Source of the DNA: Ischnura elegans
Lineage: Eukaryota > Arthropoda > Insecta > Odonata > Coenagrionidae
NCBI RefSeq assembly: GCF_921293095.1
Contig: NC_060259.1
Coordinates: 4,526,001 to 4,590,000, forward strand
Length of the DNA stretch: 64,000 nt
Reading direction: 5' to 3'
Position 1 is the first letter of the stretch. Each line of letters opens with the position of its first letter. This document shows positions 21,990 through 34,181 of this stretch, in pieces. The translations under genes were made by a program, and so were the position numbers. Under the pieces are notes generated by a model. It saw nothing but the letters and a program-made list of their open reading frames with translations. It was not told where the DNA came from and did not search any database.

Positions 21990-22505
21990 TTACGTCGTGT
22001 CCCACTCTGCCCCGAACATTTTTGGTACCCTTTTTCGCTTGGTTCGCCTTGGAATTGCTCTCAGAGATGGCCATCGCTCCTTTGGAGATGTTCTTTGCTT
22101 CCTCGGAGGTGTGCTTGGCTCTCTTGGAGTTGCTATTATCCGCTTCATTTTTCTCGGTGGAGAATCGCTTTCGATTTGTTCCTTTATTCGTGCCCATGTT
22201 GAATCCAACTCTGAATTTGTCCTCTTAATTTCGGCTAACCGCCTTCTCATTACATCGCAACCCTCAACTAGTCGTGTTGGTGGTGAGTGTTTCACTATCG
22301 GAACGTGTACGGGAGATTTAAAGTCTGACACTGAGTCGAGATATTTATCGAGTATTCTTTTATACAAATGCCACTTGTCAATATCCTTGAGCCCTTTACT
22401 CGCTAACACAAGTTTCATTTCCTTATCCAATTTACTCAACCTAGCCTTTGCATGACTTCGATCAAAGACTTCAGGACTCACTACGAGCATTTTCTGCAAA
22501 CTCAT
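21990..22505 (-). CDS. Polinton protein of unknown function, Lys/Arg-rich C-terminus
   Basis: ATG 22505 overlaps the TGA of the preceding small gene (ATGA). The N-terminal half (LSKLDKEMKLVLASKGLKDID, then a KWHLYKRILDKYL helix) resembles a conserved unnamed Polinton protein that I recall from cnidarian and arthropod elements. The C-terminal half is Pro/Arg/Lys-rich. A second frame over 22197-21976 is also open with a similar charge pattern, so the real C-terminus may be shifted. Function is unknown. Position between ATPase and integrase is typical. Confidence 0.5.
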   Translation of the reverse strand: MSLQKMLVVSPEVFDRSHAKARLSKLDKEMKLVLASKGLKDIDKWHLYKRILDKYLDSVSDFKSPVHVPIVKHSPPTRLVEGCDVMRRRLAEIKRTNSELDSTWARIKEQIESDSPPRKMKRIIATPREPSTPPRKQRTSPKERWPSLRAIPRRTKRKRVPKMFGAEWDTT

Positions 22506-22826
22506 TTTCCCAGCAGGCTACCGATCACACCGCTTAAAATCGAACCCAGTAGTAATGGCAAAAAGCCACCTTTTGTACGAGAAGCGCTCGTTTTCTTTTT
22601 ACACTCGTCCTCCGTTCAGCCAACTTTCTCAGTGTGTTACGATGTTTGGATAATTTTCGTTTCAATCGCTTATCGATCTTATGATTTCCGTTTAGAGTAT
22701 TGAGGCAACAATCGCAAATTGTTTAATCAACTCCTCGTCCGAGCTATTCAATATAGCAGTACGTAATTTAGACTTTGCAGATTTTAGGACGTGGAGCAAG
22801 TGTTTATTGTTCTTCAATCTTTTCAT
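22502..22826 (-). pseudogene. Small basic/hydrophobic Polinton protein, two frameshifts
   Basis: ATG 22826 (MKRLKNNKHLLHVLKSAKSK) overlaps the end of the ATPase gene. The frame breaks near 22695, continues in another frame with a Lys/Arg-rich segment (KRLKRKLSKHRNT), and breaks again near 22560 before a Gly/Leu hydrophobic tail (GGFLPLLLGSIL) ending at TGA 22504-22502. A basic helix followed by a hydrophobic tail suggests a DNA- or membrane-binding virion component. This is inferred from composition. I know of similar small ORFs next to Polinton ATPases. Confidence 0.5.
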
Positions 22827-23427
22827 CGCGTTGGGGCATGTCTTGGGGAAAAATTTTGGTTCTAAAGCGGAATCTCTCGTGCGTGTCCTGGCCAAGATCT
22901 AGAACCAAATAACCGAATGGTTCTTGCGTTACCTGTTTATATACCCTCTTCAATTCCCCCGATTTTTCTGGATAGACCTGTCTAGCTAAATGACCAAATT
23001 GTAACTTATCTCTGGGGTTTTTGAACGCTACAATATACTTTGAATTCAATGATATGTTTCTCGATTGCTGGCTTTGATAGAAAATATTCTGCGTGATCAA
23101 AAACACCGAAATGTTAAAATGATGGCTACCTCTGGTGAATAATCTACACACATCTTTACTGTAGGCTCCCTCACTCATTAAATCATCTATAACATACAAA
23201 GTAGGAACACCACCAAAGTCTTCGAAAGGAGGTATTTCGGAGTAAAATTGAGCTGGTATTCGTATGTTAGGCTCACTTCCTGGGGCCCAACACCATACTA
23301 TTTCACGTATCGAACTATCCACCATATAATCTAAATTTTCCAAAAACTGCGTGACAAATGTGGTTTTCCCACAGCCAGACGGACCCGCGAAAATGCAGGT
23401 AAACGGATGTTTCCAGGCTAACGTCAT
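22804..23427 (-). CDS. Genome-packaging ATPase (FtsK/HerA, A32-like)
   Basis: The Polinton ATPase pumps DNA into capsids. Seen: Walker A GPSGCGKTT near residue 16, Walker B LYVIDDLM near residue 80, and a sensor-like SVFLITQNIF, followed by NISLNSKYIVAFKNPRDK and ARQVYPE, a well-conserved segment of this family. ATG 23427 is used, since the three upstream codons lack an ATG. Length, about 207 residues, matches the family. The frame is intact, unlike most neighbours. Its end overlaps the next small gene. Confidence 0.75.
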   Translation of the reverse strand: MTLAWKHPFTCIFAGPSGCGKTTFVTQFLENLDYMVDSSIREIVWCWAPGSEPNIRIPAQFYSEIPPFEDFGGVPTLYVIDDLMSEGAYSKDVCRLFTRGSHHFNISVFLITQNIFYQSQQSRNISLNSKYIVAFKNPRDKLQFGHLARQVYPEKSGELKRVYKQVTQEPFGYLVLDLGQDTHERFRFRTKIFPQDMPQRDEKIEEQ

Positions 23428-23471
23428 GATTAACACTGGAATTCGGATTCAAAGTCCATTCATTTATATTT

Positions 23472-26400
23472 TCAATCATCGCTAAAAGCCTCATCATGTG
23501 TGCGTTTTCGTGGAATTTTATAGTGACCATAAGCTAAAGTAGAAATTCCATCTTCGCAAAGGTATCGCTTATCATCGAACGCATTCAGTGTAACTTTATT
23601 AATTCTTATCGTGTACAATTCATGATTTTTGATTCATATTACCGTCATTTTTCGAAACTCTGTAGAGTTCTCACGGAGACATTGTACGTAGTTTTCAAAA
23701 GTCAGCCATTTTTCTTTCACAGATTTAGTAATACCCTTTGCCTTCTTTTTCTCTTTTTCATCTTTTACTTTAAACGAATAGAGTTTGCTTCTGAGACCAA
23801 CAAAGTGTGTCATAATTTTCCCATCACATTCATCTTTGAATTTACCGATAACCTTCTTATTTATTTCTGAATAGCAGGGGTGATTTTTTTGATAATTTGA
23901 AGTATCGAACGCATCTAGGTTATCTAGCATGTCTTTGTAAATATAATCTGTTTTATACAATATATCAGACTATCTGTGTCGGTGTAGGCGAGGGATAAGT
24001 TTTCACCGTATTTTGGAAGCATCGTTCGGTAATGAAAATCGAATATTAAAGTTTTGCTAAGATCTAGGACACAGAAACCGATATATATTGGCTTAGTCAC
24101 TTTCATTATGGCTTTCCGCAAGTGGACGGCCACCAATGACTCGGAAAAAATTGTCCTATCCAAAAATTCAGATTTATTGACCAATTTTTGCGATCTTTTT
24201 TCGGAGGTCACTAGTTCAAGATTAATTCGCTTCCTAACATTCTCCATTGTCTTTCCAAAGACTGCATTATTCATGAGTTTATAGAAATCCTTCTCTAAGT
24301 CATTAACTACTAATTTACTTCTCTCAGTATTTAAGTCTATATACTTTTTTAACCACGGTGACTGATCAAACCGAATGACTCTATATACTTTTTTTTAGAA
24401 CAAGACCTAGCGAAAGAGGTTGTTTTAGATTAACATAGTGAATTATATAGTTCGTTTTATCTTCGAGTGTAGTTAGCAGCTTGGCATGTTTACCATTAGG
24501 TGGGACTTTATTTTCAGGGCAAAGTGGCAAATCCGAATGCTTATCATGAAGATGTTGAGGAAACTTGAGATCTACCTCGAGAATATAACCACTTTAACTT
24601 TGATCAGAAATGTTTTCAATGTTTAAATTATCAATTTCCTCACAGCTTAACCACCTAAAATTTGAATATGGCAGTGGTCTTGACAAGGCCCATCCATACA
24701 GATTGTTTGCGCCTAGATAAGTTAAATGAGTAGTCTCCAAATTTTCATCAAAATTACTCATATATTTATTATTCGCCTCACAATACCTTCTGCTACACTG
24801 TGAAATTCCTCCGCGTATTCCTTTCTCAGTCATGAGTATCATATCATAGTCAGTTAAAAGCTCTAGTTCTATTTCAGTGTACTTGAGCATTGCATCAAAG
24901 GTTAAACCTGGAGCAGTATAATACCACGCGGGATCTAGTTTATACGCATTAAAACACACGTCACGAAAATTTTCAAAAACATCGGCTAATAGGGTAACGT
25001 CGCTTTTCAGATAGATATCACTATAATCACCGAGTGTTCGACATTTAAATGCATCCCATACATTTTCTACATGTTGATAATCTTCGTCTGACACATTCTC
25101 ATCGTTCAATCTGTTGTAAAATTTATTCTTGTCCGGGAACAAGGTTTCATCGAGCTTATTCAACGAATCAGTGTAATCATACGGATAAACTCCTTTTCGC
25201 GTAACTAGTTGTGTCTTGTCACCAAATATTTCTGAGGTATATTTAAATGCTGTTAGATTCGAGACTAGAGAAGCTAAAGAGGCGGACATGAATCGACAGG
25301 TATCAACAAATCTTACAAAAAAATTGTTTTCAACTGATTTTGCAAATGAAATGTACTTTTCTTCTGTGTTTGGAATAACAAATATGTTCCTTTCATCATA
25401 CCCTAGTTCACGCACTATGAAGTGACCATCGTAGGATGAAAGGTTGTGGATAAAAACTGGCAGGAAATTTGGCATCTGAAACTGTAAATTGCAAAATGAG
25501 TGTACTGGACCACGATACCTTCCAGTCAAATGATCGTGATCCCTAACCCTATCGCTACCTAACTCTTTCTCGCAAATGTAACAAGTCACTGAGCTCTGAA
25601 ATATATGTTCTTCTTCCTCAGCCAGCGGGGTCATTTGAATAGTGTTTTTGTACAATTTATATACTTTTTCGGCCTCCTCTTTCATTTGCTTGATAAAAAC
25701 TCTAGAAGTATTTGGACCTCGGTACAGGTAGGGTTCCTCACATCCCTCAGGTGTTACCATTACATAGCAAAAGCTGAACGGTTCATGTTTCTGTATGACG
25801 TTAGTGAATGATGAACTAGAAGATGGCTCGCAAGTGCTTACATTTTCCAGTAGACATTCAAAGTCTGCATAGATGACGTATGGTACACTAAAAGTATGAT
25901 TGATGTGATTGAACTTTAAAACTTTATTATCCTCGTCCGGCATTATGATTTTACTTGGTGTCCCAGTTCCTTTGCATAATTCTTTGTGAGCTTCTAATTT
26001 TGTTTCGTCATTGTAATGCGTGAAGCATCGTTTGAAAATAAAGATTTTGTGTTGATGTTTTGTAATTTGAGTTCTAATCAATTTATTAAAATTCTTAATC
26101 CAGCAATAATGAGCAGTTGTTTCGGTAGTAATGTAAAGGAGGTCGCGATGATCGTTGAGCTCATGATCTACAATTTTCAAGGGATACACATTATTTTTCT
26201 CGTCCAATCCAAACACATTGATCGAAATGTTATTATAACGTTCGAATTTTGAGATATCCTTTAGATCGACTGGATACTGAATGCAGTCCCAATTGTAACC
26301 TGAATGAAATGCGTTAGTGTTGAAATTTTGAATCCAATCGGGGCGTGGAACATTCTTTGCCCAAATCGCATATTTAAAGCAGTATTGATCATTATTTTTA

Positions 26401-27134
26401 ACGTTTATGATTGCTTTGGTATTTTTAACCTTTCGTGGTAAATCTATATATGTAGAACCTCTAAGAGGAGTATACTTGTAAATACGAAGCTCTAAACCTA
26501 TGACCTCAGCCAGAGCCCATCCTGACCCTTTAGCCTGAAACTCGGATTTTTCCTTTAGAAGTTTGGAAAATGCCTCGCTAATTACTGCCTCAATTTCATC
26601 TGCTAACATTAACCTACGATTGTTGGTTTTGAAGGAAGCGTTCATTTCATCTCTCTCACCCTTTTTGAATTTGCAAATTAAAACAAGATTGAATTTTATG
26701 GCATTATTTTCCATTTTTCGATCACTAACCTTTTCAATCAACTGGGTTCTGATACTTGTGAGAAATGAGATAACGTCCTGTTCACTACCTTCCTCGGGAG
26801 TAATCCAAAATGTTTTCAGTCTGGATCTAATCGCCGATTCAATTTCATTGAATCCTCTCCCTATTTGATCGTTAATTTTTATCCGGTGTGCATTGGTATT
26901 CTCATGAGGTATAGCCTCATCAATGCTATAGTAGATTTCGCAATAAGTGCAAACTTTTCTTCTCTTTGCTTTATCCAACGTATCTTTCATTTCATGGTAA
27001 GTTTCTATGTCATGAATTCTTTCGTTTTCTAGAGATACTTTTCTGTAAATGCTCGATAACGCCTGTTCTAGTTCTTCTTCGGTTCTATACAAATTGTTTT
27101 TGAAGTTTATAAGGATATCATGAATAGAAGTCAT
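23472..27134 (-). pseudogene. Protein-primed family B DNA polymerase, copy 1 (broken 3' half)
   Basis: Polymerase for replicating the element from protein-primed ends. From ATG 27134: a C2 finger (CTYCEIYYS), exonuclease motif I (YADFECLLE, about residue 423), an HNH/endonuclease-VII-like insert (CYICEKELGS then DHDHLTGRYRG), exonuclease motif II (NLSSYDGHF), exonuclease motif III (YSDIYLKSDV), then polymerase motif A. In motif A the expected catalytic Asp reads Gly (YLGANNLYGW, near 24720). A TAA follows at 24596-24594. Motif B (NNAVFGKT) and motif C (YTDTDS, near 23980) survive beyond frameshifts near 24390 and 23955. A further TGA at about 23631 precedes the C-terminal end at 23474-23472. 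Confidence 0.8.
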
Positions 27135-27169
27135 GATGGATTTATAATCTGCAATAATAAGATTAACAA

Positions 27170-27385
27170 TCAAAACATTCGAAATATTTCTAGTGTGGTG
27201 TTTTCAAGATCAACAAAAATTTCTTCCGGTAGATTAAGACATTCATTATCATATAATATCTCTCTTACTTCACATTCTAACAAGTCATAATAATGACGTT
27301 GATTCATTGCTATAATTATATTTCCCTCAATACGTAATCGTTCACTTGCTACTGAAAATATATTGTTTTTGATTTTTCTAAACAT
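27170..27385 (-). CDS. Short conserved ORF upstream of polymerase, copy 1
   Basis: A 71-codon ORF (starts MFRKIKNNIFSVAS, acidic end) immediately before the polymerase frame. Its translation is identical to that of the ORF at 38558-38773. The polymerase frame is open from just before the end of this ORF, and a TTATTGCAG acceptor-like site sits a few codons ahead of the polymerase ATG, so it may be a first exon or a leader peptide. No known domain. Confidence 0.4.
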   Translation of the reverse strand: MFRKIKNNIFSVASERLRIEGNIIIAMNQRHYYDLLECEVREILYDNECLNLPEEIFVDLENTTLEIFRMF

Positions 27386-27489
27386 AGTTGATAGAGCGAA
27401 TTCATTTTAATTAAAGACTAAAGATATAATTTTGATTAGGCACAGAGCTCAGGTGCATCGGTAATGAAATCTTTATAATTTTGTCTTAC

Positions 27490-29932
27490 TGGAAAAAAAA
27501 ATGAGAACGTGCATTGAGATAGAGAATTCCGTCCAAGCTTTGAAAATAAGAGCGAACGTTGAAACATTTCCTCTTTCTTTGAGCGATTGCAACTGCACTC
27601 GAGCCTTGATTTGAAAAATGAGAACGTGCATTGAGATAAAGAATTCCGCCCAAGGTTTGAAAATAAGAGCGAACGTTGTGACATTTGCTATTTCTTTGAG
27701 GGATTGCAACTTCACTCAAACCTTGATTTAAAAAATGAGAACGTGCATTCAGATAAAGAATTCCGCCAAAGCATTGAAAATAAGAGCGAAAGTTGTGACA
27801 TTTGCTATTTCTTTGAGCGATTTCAACTGCACTCAAGCCTTGATTTGAAAAATGAGAAGGTGCATTGAGATAAAGTATTCCGCCCAAGCTTTGAAAATAA
27901 TAGCGAACGTTGTGACATTTGCTATTTCTTTGAGCGATTGCAACTTCACTCAAGCCTTGATTTGAATAATGAGAACGTGCATTGAGATAGAGAATTCTGT
28001 CCAAGTTTTGAAAATAAGAGCGAACGTTGTGACATTTGCTATTTCTTTGAGGGATTGCAACAGCACTCAAGCCTTGATTTGAAAAATGAGAACGTGCATT
28101 GAAATAGAGAATTCCAACCAAGCTTTGAAAATAAGAGCGTACGTTGTGACATTTGTTATTTTTATGAGCGATTGCAACTGCACTCAAGCCTTGATTTGAA
28201 AAATGAGATCGTGCATTGAGATAGAGATTTCCGTCCAAGCTTTGAAAATATGAGCGAACGTTGTGACGTTTGCTATTTCTTTGAGTGATTGCAACTGCAC
28301 TCAAGCCTTGATTTGAAAAATGAGAACGTGCATTGAGATAGTAATTCCGTCCAAGCTTTGAAAATAGGAGCGAACGTGGTGACATTTGCTATTTCTTTGA
28401 GCGATTGCCACTGCACTCAAGCCTTGATTTGAAAAATGAGATCGTGCATTGAGATAGAGATTTCCGTCCAAGCTTTGAAAATATGAGCGAACGTTGTGAC
28501 GTTTGCTATTTCTTTGAGTGATTGCAACTGCACTCAAGCCTTGATTTGAAAAATGAGATCGTGCATTGAGATAGAGAATTCCGTCCAAGCTTCGAAAATA
28601 AGAGCGAACGTTGTGACATTTGCTATTTCTTTGAGCGATTGCAACTGCACTCAAGCCTTGATTTGAAAAATGAGAACGTTCATTGAGATAGCAATTCCGT
28701 CCAAGCTTTGAAAATAGGAGCGAACGTGGTGACATTTGCTATTTCTTTGAGCGATTGCAACTGCACTCAATCGGTGATTTGAAAAATGAGAACGTGCATT
28801 GAGATAGAGAATTCCGTCCAAGCTTCGAAAATAAGAGCGAACGTTGTGACATTTGCTATTTCTTTGAGCGATTGCAACTGCACTCAAGCCTTGATTTGAA
28901 AAATGAGAAGGTGCATTGAGATAAAGTATTCCGCCCAAGCTTTGAAAATAATAGCGAACGTTGTGACATTTGCTATTTTTTTGAGCGATTGCAACTTCAC
29001 TCAAGCCTTGATTTGAATAATGAGAACGTGCATTGAGATAGAGAATTCTGTCCAAGTTTTTAAAATAAGAGCGAACGTTGTGACATTTTCTATTTCTTTG
29101 AGGGATTGCAACAGCACTCAAGCTTTGATTTGAAAAATGAGAACGTGCATTGAGATAGAGAATTCCGTCCAAGCTTTGAAAATAAGAGCGTACGTTGTGA
29201 CATTTGTTATTTTTATGAGCGATTGCAACTGCACTCAAGCCTTGATTTGAAAAATGAGATCGTGCATTGAAATAGAGATTTCCGTCCAAGCTTTGAAAAT
29301 ATGAGCGAACGTTGTGACATTTGCTATTTCTTTGAGCGATTGCAACTGCACTCAAGCCTTGATTTGAAAAATGAGAACGTGCATTGAAATAGAGAATTCC
29401 AACCAAGCTTTGAAAATAAGAGCGTACGTTGTGACATTTGTTATTTTTATGAGCGATTGCAACTGCACTCAAGCCTTGATTTGAAAAATGAGATCGTGCA
29501 TTGAGATAGGGATTTCCGTCCAAGCTTTGAAAATATGAGCGAACGTTGTGACGTTTGCTATTTCTTTGAGTGATTGCAACTGCACTCAAGCCTTGATTTG
29601 AAAAATGAGAACGTGCATTGAGATAGTAATTCCGTCCAAGCTTTGAAAATAGGAGCGAACGTGGTGACATTTGCTATTTCTTTGAGCGATTGCCACTGCA
29701 CTCAAGCCTTGATTTGAAAAATGAGATCGTGCATTGAGATAGAGATTTCCGTCCAAGCTTTGAAAATATGAGCGAACGTTGTGACGTTTGCTATTTCTTT
29801 GAGTGATTGCAACTGCACTCAAGCCTTGATTTGAAAAATGAGATCGTGCATTGAGATAGAGAATTCCGTCCAAGCTTCGAAAATAAGAGCGAACGTTGTG
29901 ACATTTGCTATTTCTTTGAGCGATTGCAACTG
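27490..29932 (-). repeat. 117-bp satellite array, first part (about 21 units)
   Basis: Tandem units of 117 bp, read on the minus strand as GAGTGCAGTTGCAATCGCTC ... GGACGGAATTC ... CACGTTCTCATTTTTC ... AAGGCTT. Divergence between units is low. The array begins at the T-run just before the polymerase leader, and at 29932 it is cut by a transposon. The unit has no stop in several frames, which creates long artefactual ORFs with a 39-residue period. Confidence 0.9.
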
Positions 29933-29984
29933 CCCTAACAACACATAGACATCCGACGGATGTCCGTCGGATATCCAAGGCGGA

Positions 29985-30440
29985 CGTTGCGGATGGGCCA
30001 CGGATATCCGAAGGAAATCCGGCGATATCCGTCGGACATCCGTCGGATATCCATATGTCCCAAAATCCGATATCCATAGGACGTCCGCTGCCGGATATTA
30101 ATACAATTTTTTGCATATTGTTGCAAGAATATACACCAAAAAGGATCCTGCACATGATAGACAACCCTATCAAGGTGGAAGGAGTCTTCATGTCCCAAAT
30201 TCGATATTCTTGCAACAATATGCAAAAATTGTATTAATATCCGGCAGCGGACGTCCTATGGATATCGGATTTTGGGACTTATGGATATCCAACGGATGTC
30301 CTACGGATATCGCCGGATTTCCTTCGGATATCCGTGGCCCATCCGCATGTCCCAAAATCCGATATCCATAGGACGTCCCCTTCCGGATATTAATACCATT
30401 TTTTGCATATTGTTACAAGAATATACACCAAATAGATTCC
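29985..30440. repeat. Inverted and direct repeats with GGATATCC motifs
   Basis: The block around 29985-30120 recurs inverted at about 30205-30345 and again in direct orientation near 30345-30440. Shared segments include CCCAAAATCCGATATCCATA and a TTTTTTGCATATTGTT tail. This makes a hairpin-forming left end for the 6.4-kb element. Confidence 0.65.
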
Positions 30441-31195
30441 TTCATTCGAATGATTAATGCTTTAACTAGTGACTACTGATTAAATAAAAAGAAACAAATT
30501 TGCATTAAAAACTATTTAATATTTCTTATTTTGTCATTTGTAAGGCCTTTTTACATGATTTGAGTTATTGCATTCAAGCAAACTGACTTTCAAAATTAAT
30601 GTTACTTCTTAGGAATTGGATCAATTTAAATTTAGTGAATCCAAGAATTTGAATGGAACAGGTCATACCCTGAAAGTTCAGAAAAATGATTTCCAAGGAA
30701 GATCGTAACATCTTATGCTTTGAGAATGCAATGGTTTGAAGAATCACATCAACAATGGCATTGTTTATAGGTAAAATCTATATACCCAAGCTTCCAACTA
30801 TGCCTACTAATAAACCTGAGATGATATAATTTCTGGGTTTGCATTTCCGTATCAATGAATAAATTCAACCTTGTAAAGTGACCTTAATGAAAAATTGTAG
30901 CAAACAATAGTTAAGAATGATTACTACTTGGTTACAGTTGAATATTGACAAGAACCAGATAAAACAATCGTTTGATTCATCATATAAATTTCAGCTTATA
31001 AAATTAACAAAAATGGCACTTCTCTGTGAACAAATACAACATGCATGGCTTTAAAAGACAAAATTATTAAACATACATAAGTTATGGAAACATATATAGC
31101 ATGGAAACAAATTTCATGCTTACATTGGCACAAAATAAACTGTCCATATAGATAAGACCAATGAATTCACTTAATCTCTGAACTCCAAAACACTT
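30441..31195. other. AT-rich interior of the 6.4-kb element, nothing recognised
   Basis: No ORF, terminal repeat or RNA gene that I can support lies in this part of the element. Confidence 0.5.
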
Positions 31196-33918
31196 CCCTG
31201 GTGAAAATGAACTGTTCACGAACCGTTCAAGAAGCATTAAACGAAGTGTTCAGAACCTGTTCACTAAGTGTTCATGAACTGTTCGGGAACCATTCACGGA
31301 CTGTATTTTGGCCCATTGAACCGTGACGAACCGTTTCAATAAACTGTTCAGCAGGTGTTTCCCAGCTGTTCATGAGGTGTTCAGCTGTTCATGGAGTGTT
31401 CTGTAACCGTTCAGGAAGCGTTGCACGAAGTGTTCAGAACCTGTTCCCGAAGTGTTCATGAACTATTATTGAACCGTTCACGGACTGTATTTTGGCCCAT
31501 TGAACCGTGACAAACCGTTCCAATAAGCTGTTCAGCAGGCATTTCCCAGCTGTTCATGAGGTGTTTTCAGATGTTCGTGAAGCATTCTTTTAACTGTACA
31601 GGAAGCGTTTACAATAATACCAATGATGATTAACATCTCGAAGTGTAGGTCTGACCATAATAATTGTGTAAATAACAATTGTAAGAATAATATGCAAAAT
31701 TGTTTACCAACATTTCGATATATTCCTTTTATACCTTATTCTGGGCTATGAATGATAATGGTTACATTAAATTGATACATGAAGGCAAGGGCGGATCCAG
31801 GATATTTTTCTGACAGGGGCACATGGGTGTGACAGGCAAACAGTCTTCTCATATTTGAGATTTAATGGGTAACAATATACGTAGAAAAATTACTGCACAA
31901 TATATTTTCTTTATGTTAACAAAATACTTATTAATATAAAATTAGGTAAATGATTTAGACTCCCAATTAAACAAAAAAATATACTAAATATCTTGTATAT
32001 TTTTCAAGCGTCTAGGGGGGGGGCATGCCCCCCCCTAAATCAGCCTATGCATAAAGGAATGAAAGGTTATTACCATGTTTTGTTACAATAAAAGAATATA
32101 TGTAAAAAGAATTCAATTTTGCATACATAATATGCCAAAATTCTTGTCTCTTCTTATACATTTGTGTACAATTGAATTCTTTATGTATTTTTTGTGACCT
32201 ACAATCCAAGACATTAATCATCATTGGTATAATTGTAAACACTCCCTGTAAAGTTAAAAGAATGTGTCATGAACATCTGAAAACAACTCATGAACAGCAG
32301 GAAAATACCCCATGAACAGCTTATTTGAACTGTTTGCAACACTTCAATATGGGCCAAAATTTACCACAAGAACGGTTCCCCAACAGTTCATGAACACTTC
32401 TGCTACAGTTTCTGAACATTTTGTGTCACACATTTGGAATGGTTCTTGAACAATTTAATTTCACCAGGTATGCAACCTTTATTATTCATAACAATTGTAT
32501 ATCATTCTCAGACCTATACACCAAGACGTTAATCATCATTAAATAATTGAGGTCAAGAAAAAGAAATCCATTTAATAGGTAATACCAGTACTTGATCAGG
32601 AAGCTGTGGTAGATATGTTTACAAACTGTAGCTAGGCTGAACTGAAGTGTTGCATACCAATGAAACTTAACTGTTCAGGAAGAGCTCTCAAGTCTTTGGG
32701 AATTAAGATTTTCAAGCTTCTGGGGTTATTTGCAGTACTTTTAGTTATTGCACAAGCTCTGGATTGTATTTGAAAGTCACACATTCACCACTTTATTTAC
32801 TTTGCTCTCATTATTGTTGTAAATGCATAGCAACCTCAAAACATTTGTACTAATATATTAACAGTTTTATTAAAACTGTCAATGTGAATATATATTACCC
32901 TCATTATACCAATTTGGCAATTTTTGCTCATTTCACCAATAACTCAGCATAAACATTCACACGGAGTTAAAGCACTTTTGAATTTTTGAACATATTAGCC
33001 CTAATTTTAAATGTCTTCCCTTATAATGCACTCATTCCTGTTTCTTGTAATTCATGCTTATCATTTATGCAAAATAGTGAATCACGAATAGCATTAATTA
33101 AATTTTACATTTAGTGACTGTGGAAGAAATGGGCTGGGCTATTGAATTTAATAATCTGTTCATGAAGCGTTCATGTCCAACTGTGCAGAAGCAGTGCGCA
33201 AGGCGTTCCGTTCATTCCGCAATTTATTAATCTCGCACCTACCGCTTATCCTGGTGGGTATTCCATACCCTCACACACCCCGGTATTTGTTGCACCTAAA
33301 CCCCCCCAGCCTTAATTCCTGGCTGCGCCCCTGCTGCTGGAAGAGCGTGCGAACTATTCCCAAACACTTCATGAACGGCCCAGGAAATTTTTCAAGTTTT
33401 AAGTCCATATCTGATCCTAATTTTGCTTAGAAAATTATGAACACAATGATGGCTGTTTTCCTTAATTCATGATGATATGTTAATGATCATCAATTATGTA
33501 AAATAGTGAATCATGGATAAATTATTTCATTTAGTAACTGTGGAGGAGATGTGCAGAACTAGAATATCTGTTCATGAAGCGTTCTACAGAATATTGAAAC
33601 AAGTTAAATAACATGCACAGTAAATATGAACCTAATTGGATGTATTTCAATGACATAGAAAACACATTTCATGGGAATAATAAGGATGTAAAGTTTCTAC
33701 AATATAAATATTTACTTGATTTGGAGGAAAAATAAGATTAATATGTCCAACTGTGCAGGAGCCAAGGCATTCCGTTCATGGGCTGTTCGTGGGTACCAGG
33801 TTAGAGCGTGCGAACAATTCCCAAACACTTCATGAACGGCCCAGGAAATTTGTGAACCGTTTGCACAGTACATGCACAGCTTACGAACAGTTAATCGAAC
33901 AGTTCATTTTCACCAGGG
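31196..33918. mobile_element. 2.7-kb nested transposon, CCCTGGTGAAAATG ends
   Basis: Left end CCCTGGTGAAAATGAACTG at 31196, right end its inverse (CAGTTCATTTTCACCAGGG) at 33918, with TT outside both ends. Both subterminal regions carry many variants of TGTTCATGAACA and CCGTTCATGAAC. A diverged extra end (TTTAATTTCACCAGG, about 32455-32470) suggests an internal or nested copy. G/C-run elements are inserted at about 31794-32045 and 33290-33350. No transposase is visible. Confidence 0.65.
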
Positions 33919-34181
33919 TTATGACTAAGTAAATACAGTGCGAAAATATGTGAGCAGAGCAATGCTTTGTAGATTATTTTCACGGAATGCACAATAGTCT
34001 AAAATGAGATAAACAACGAAATAATAAACACCTGAGTAAGAGGAATGACAAAGTATTTCTATTCCAACGTTACCTTTGTTAACACACAATGGTTAGGCAC
34101 ACAACTTCACACAAGTTGGGTGCCTATAACATGGTGCATTTTCGAGTAAATTGATGCATTCATACATTTAGATAATGACTC

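Noticed and set aside
23315..23530. 71-codon minus-strand ORF over the polymerase end and ATPase start
   Set aside because: It is an out-of-frame shadow of the real polymerase C-terminus and the ATPase Walker A region.
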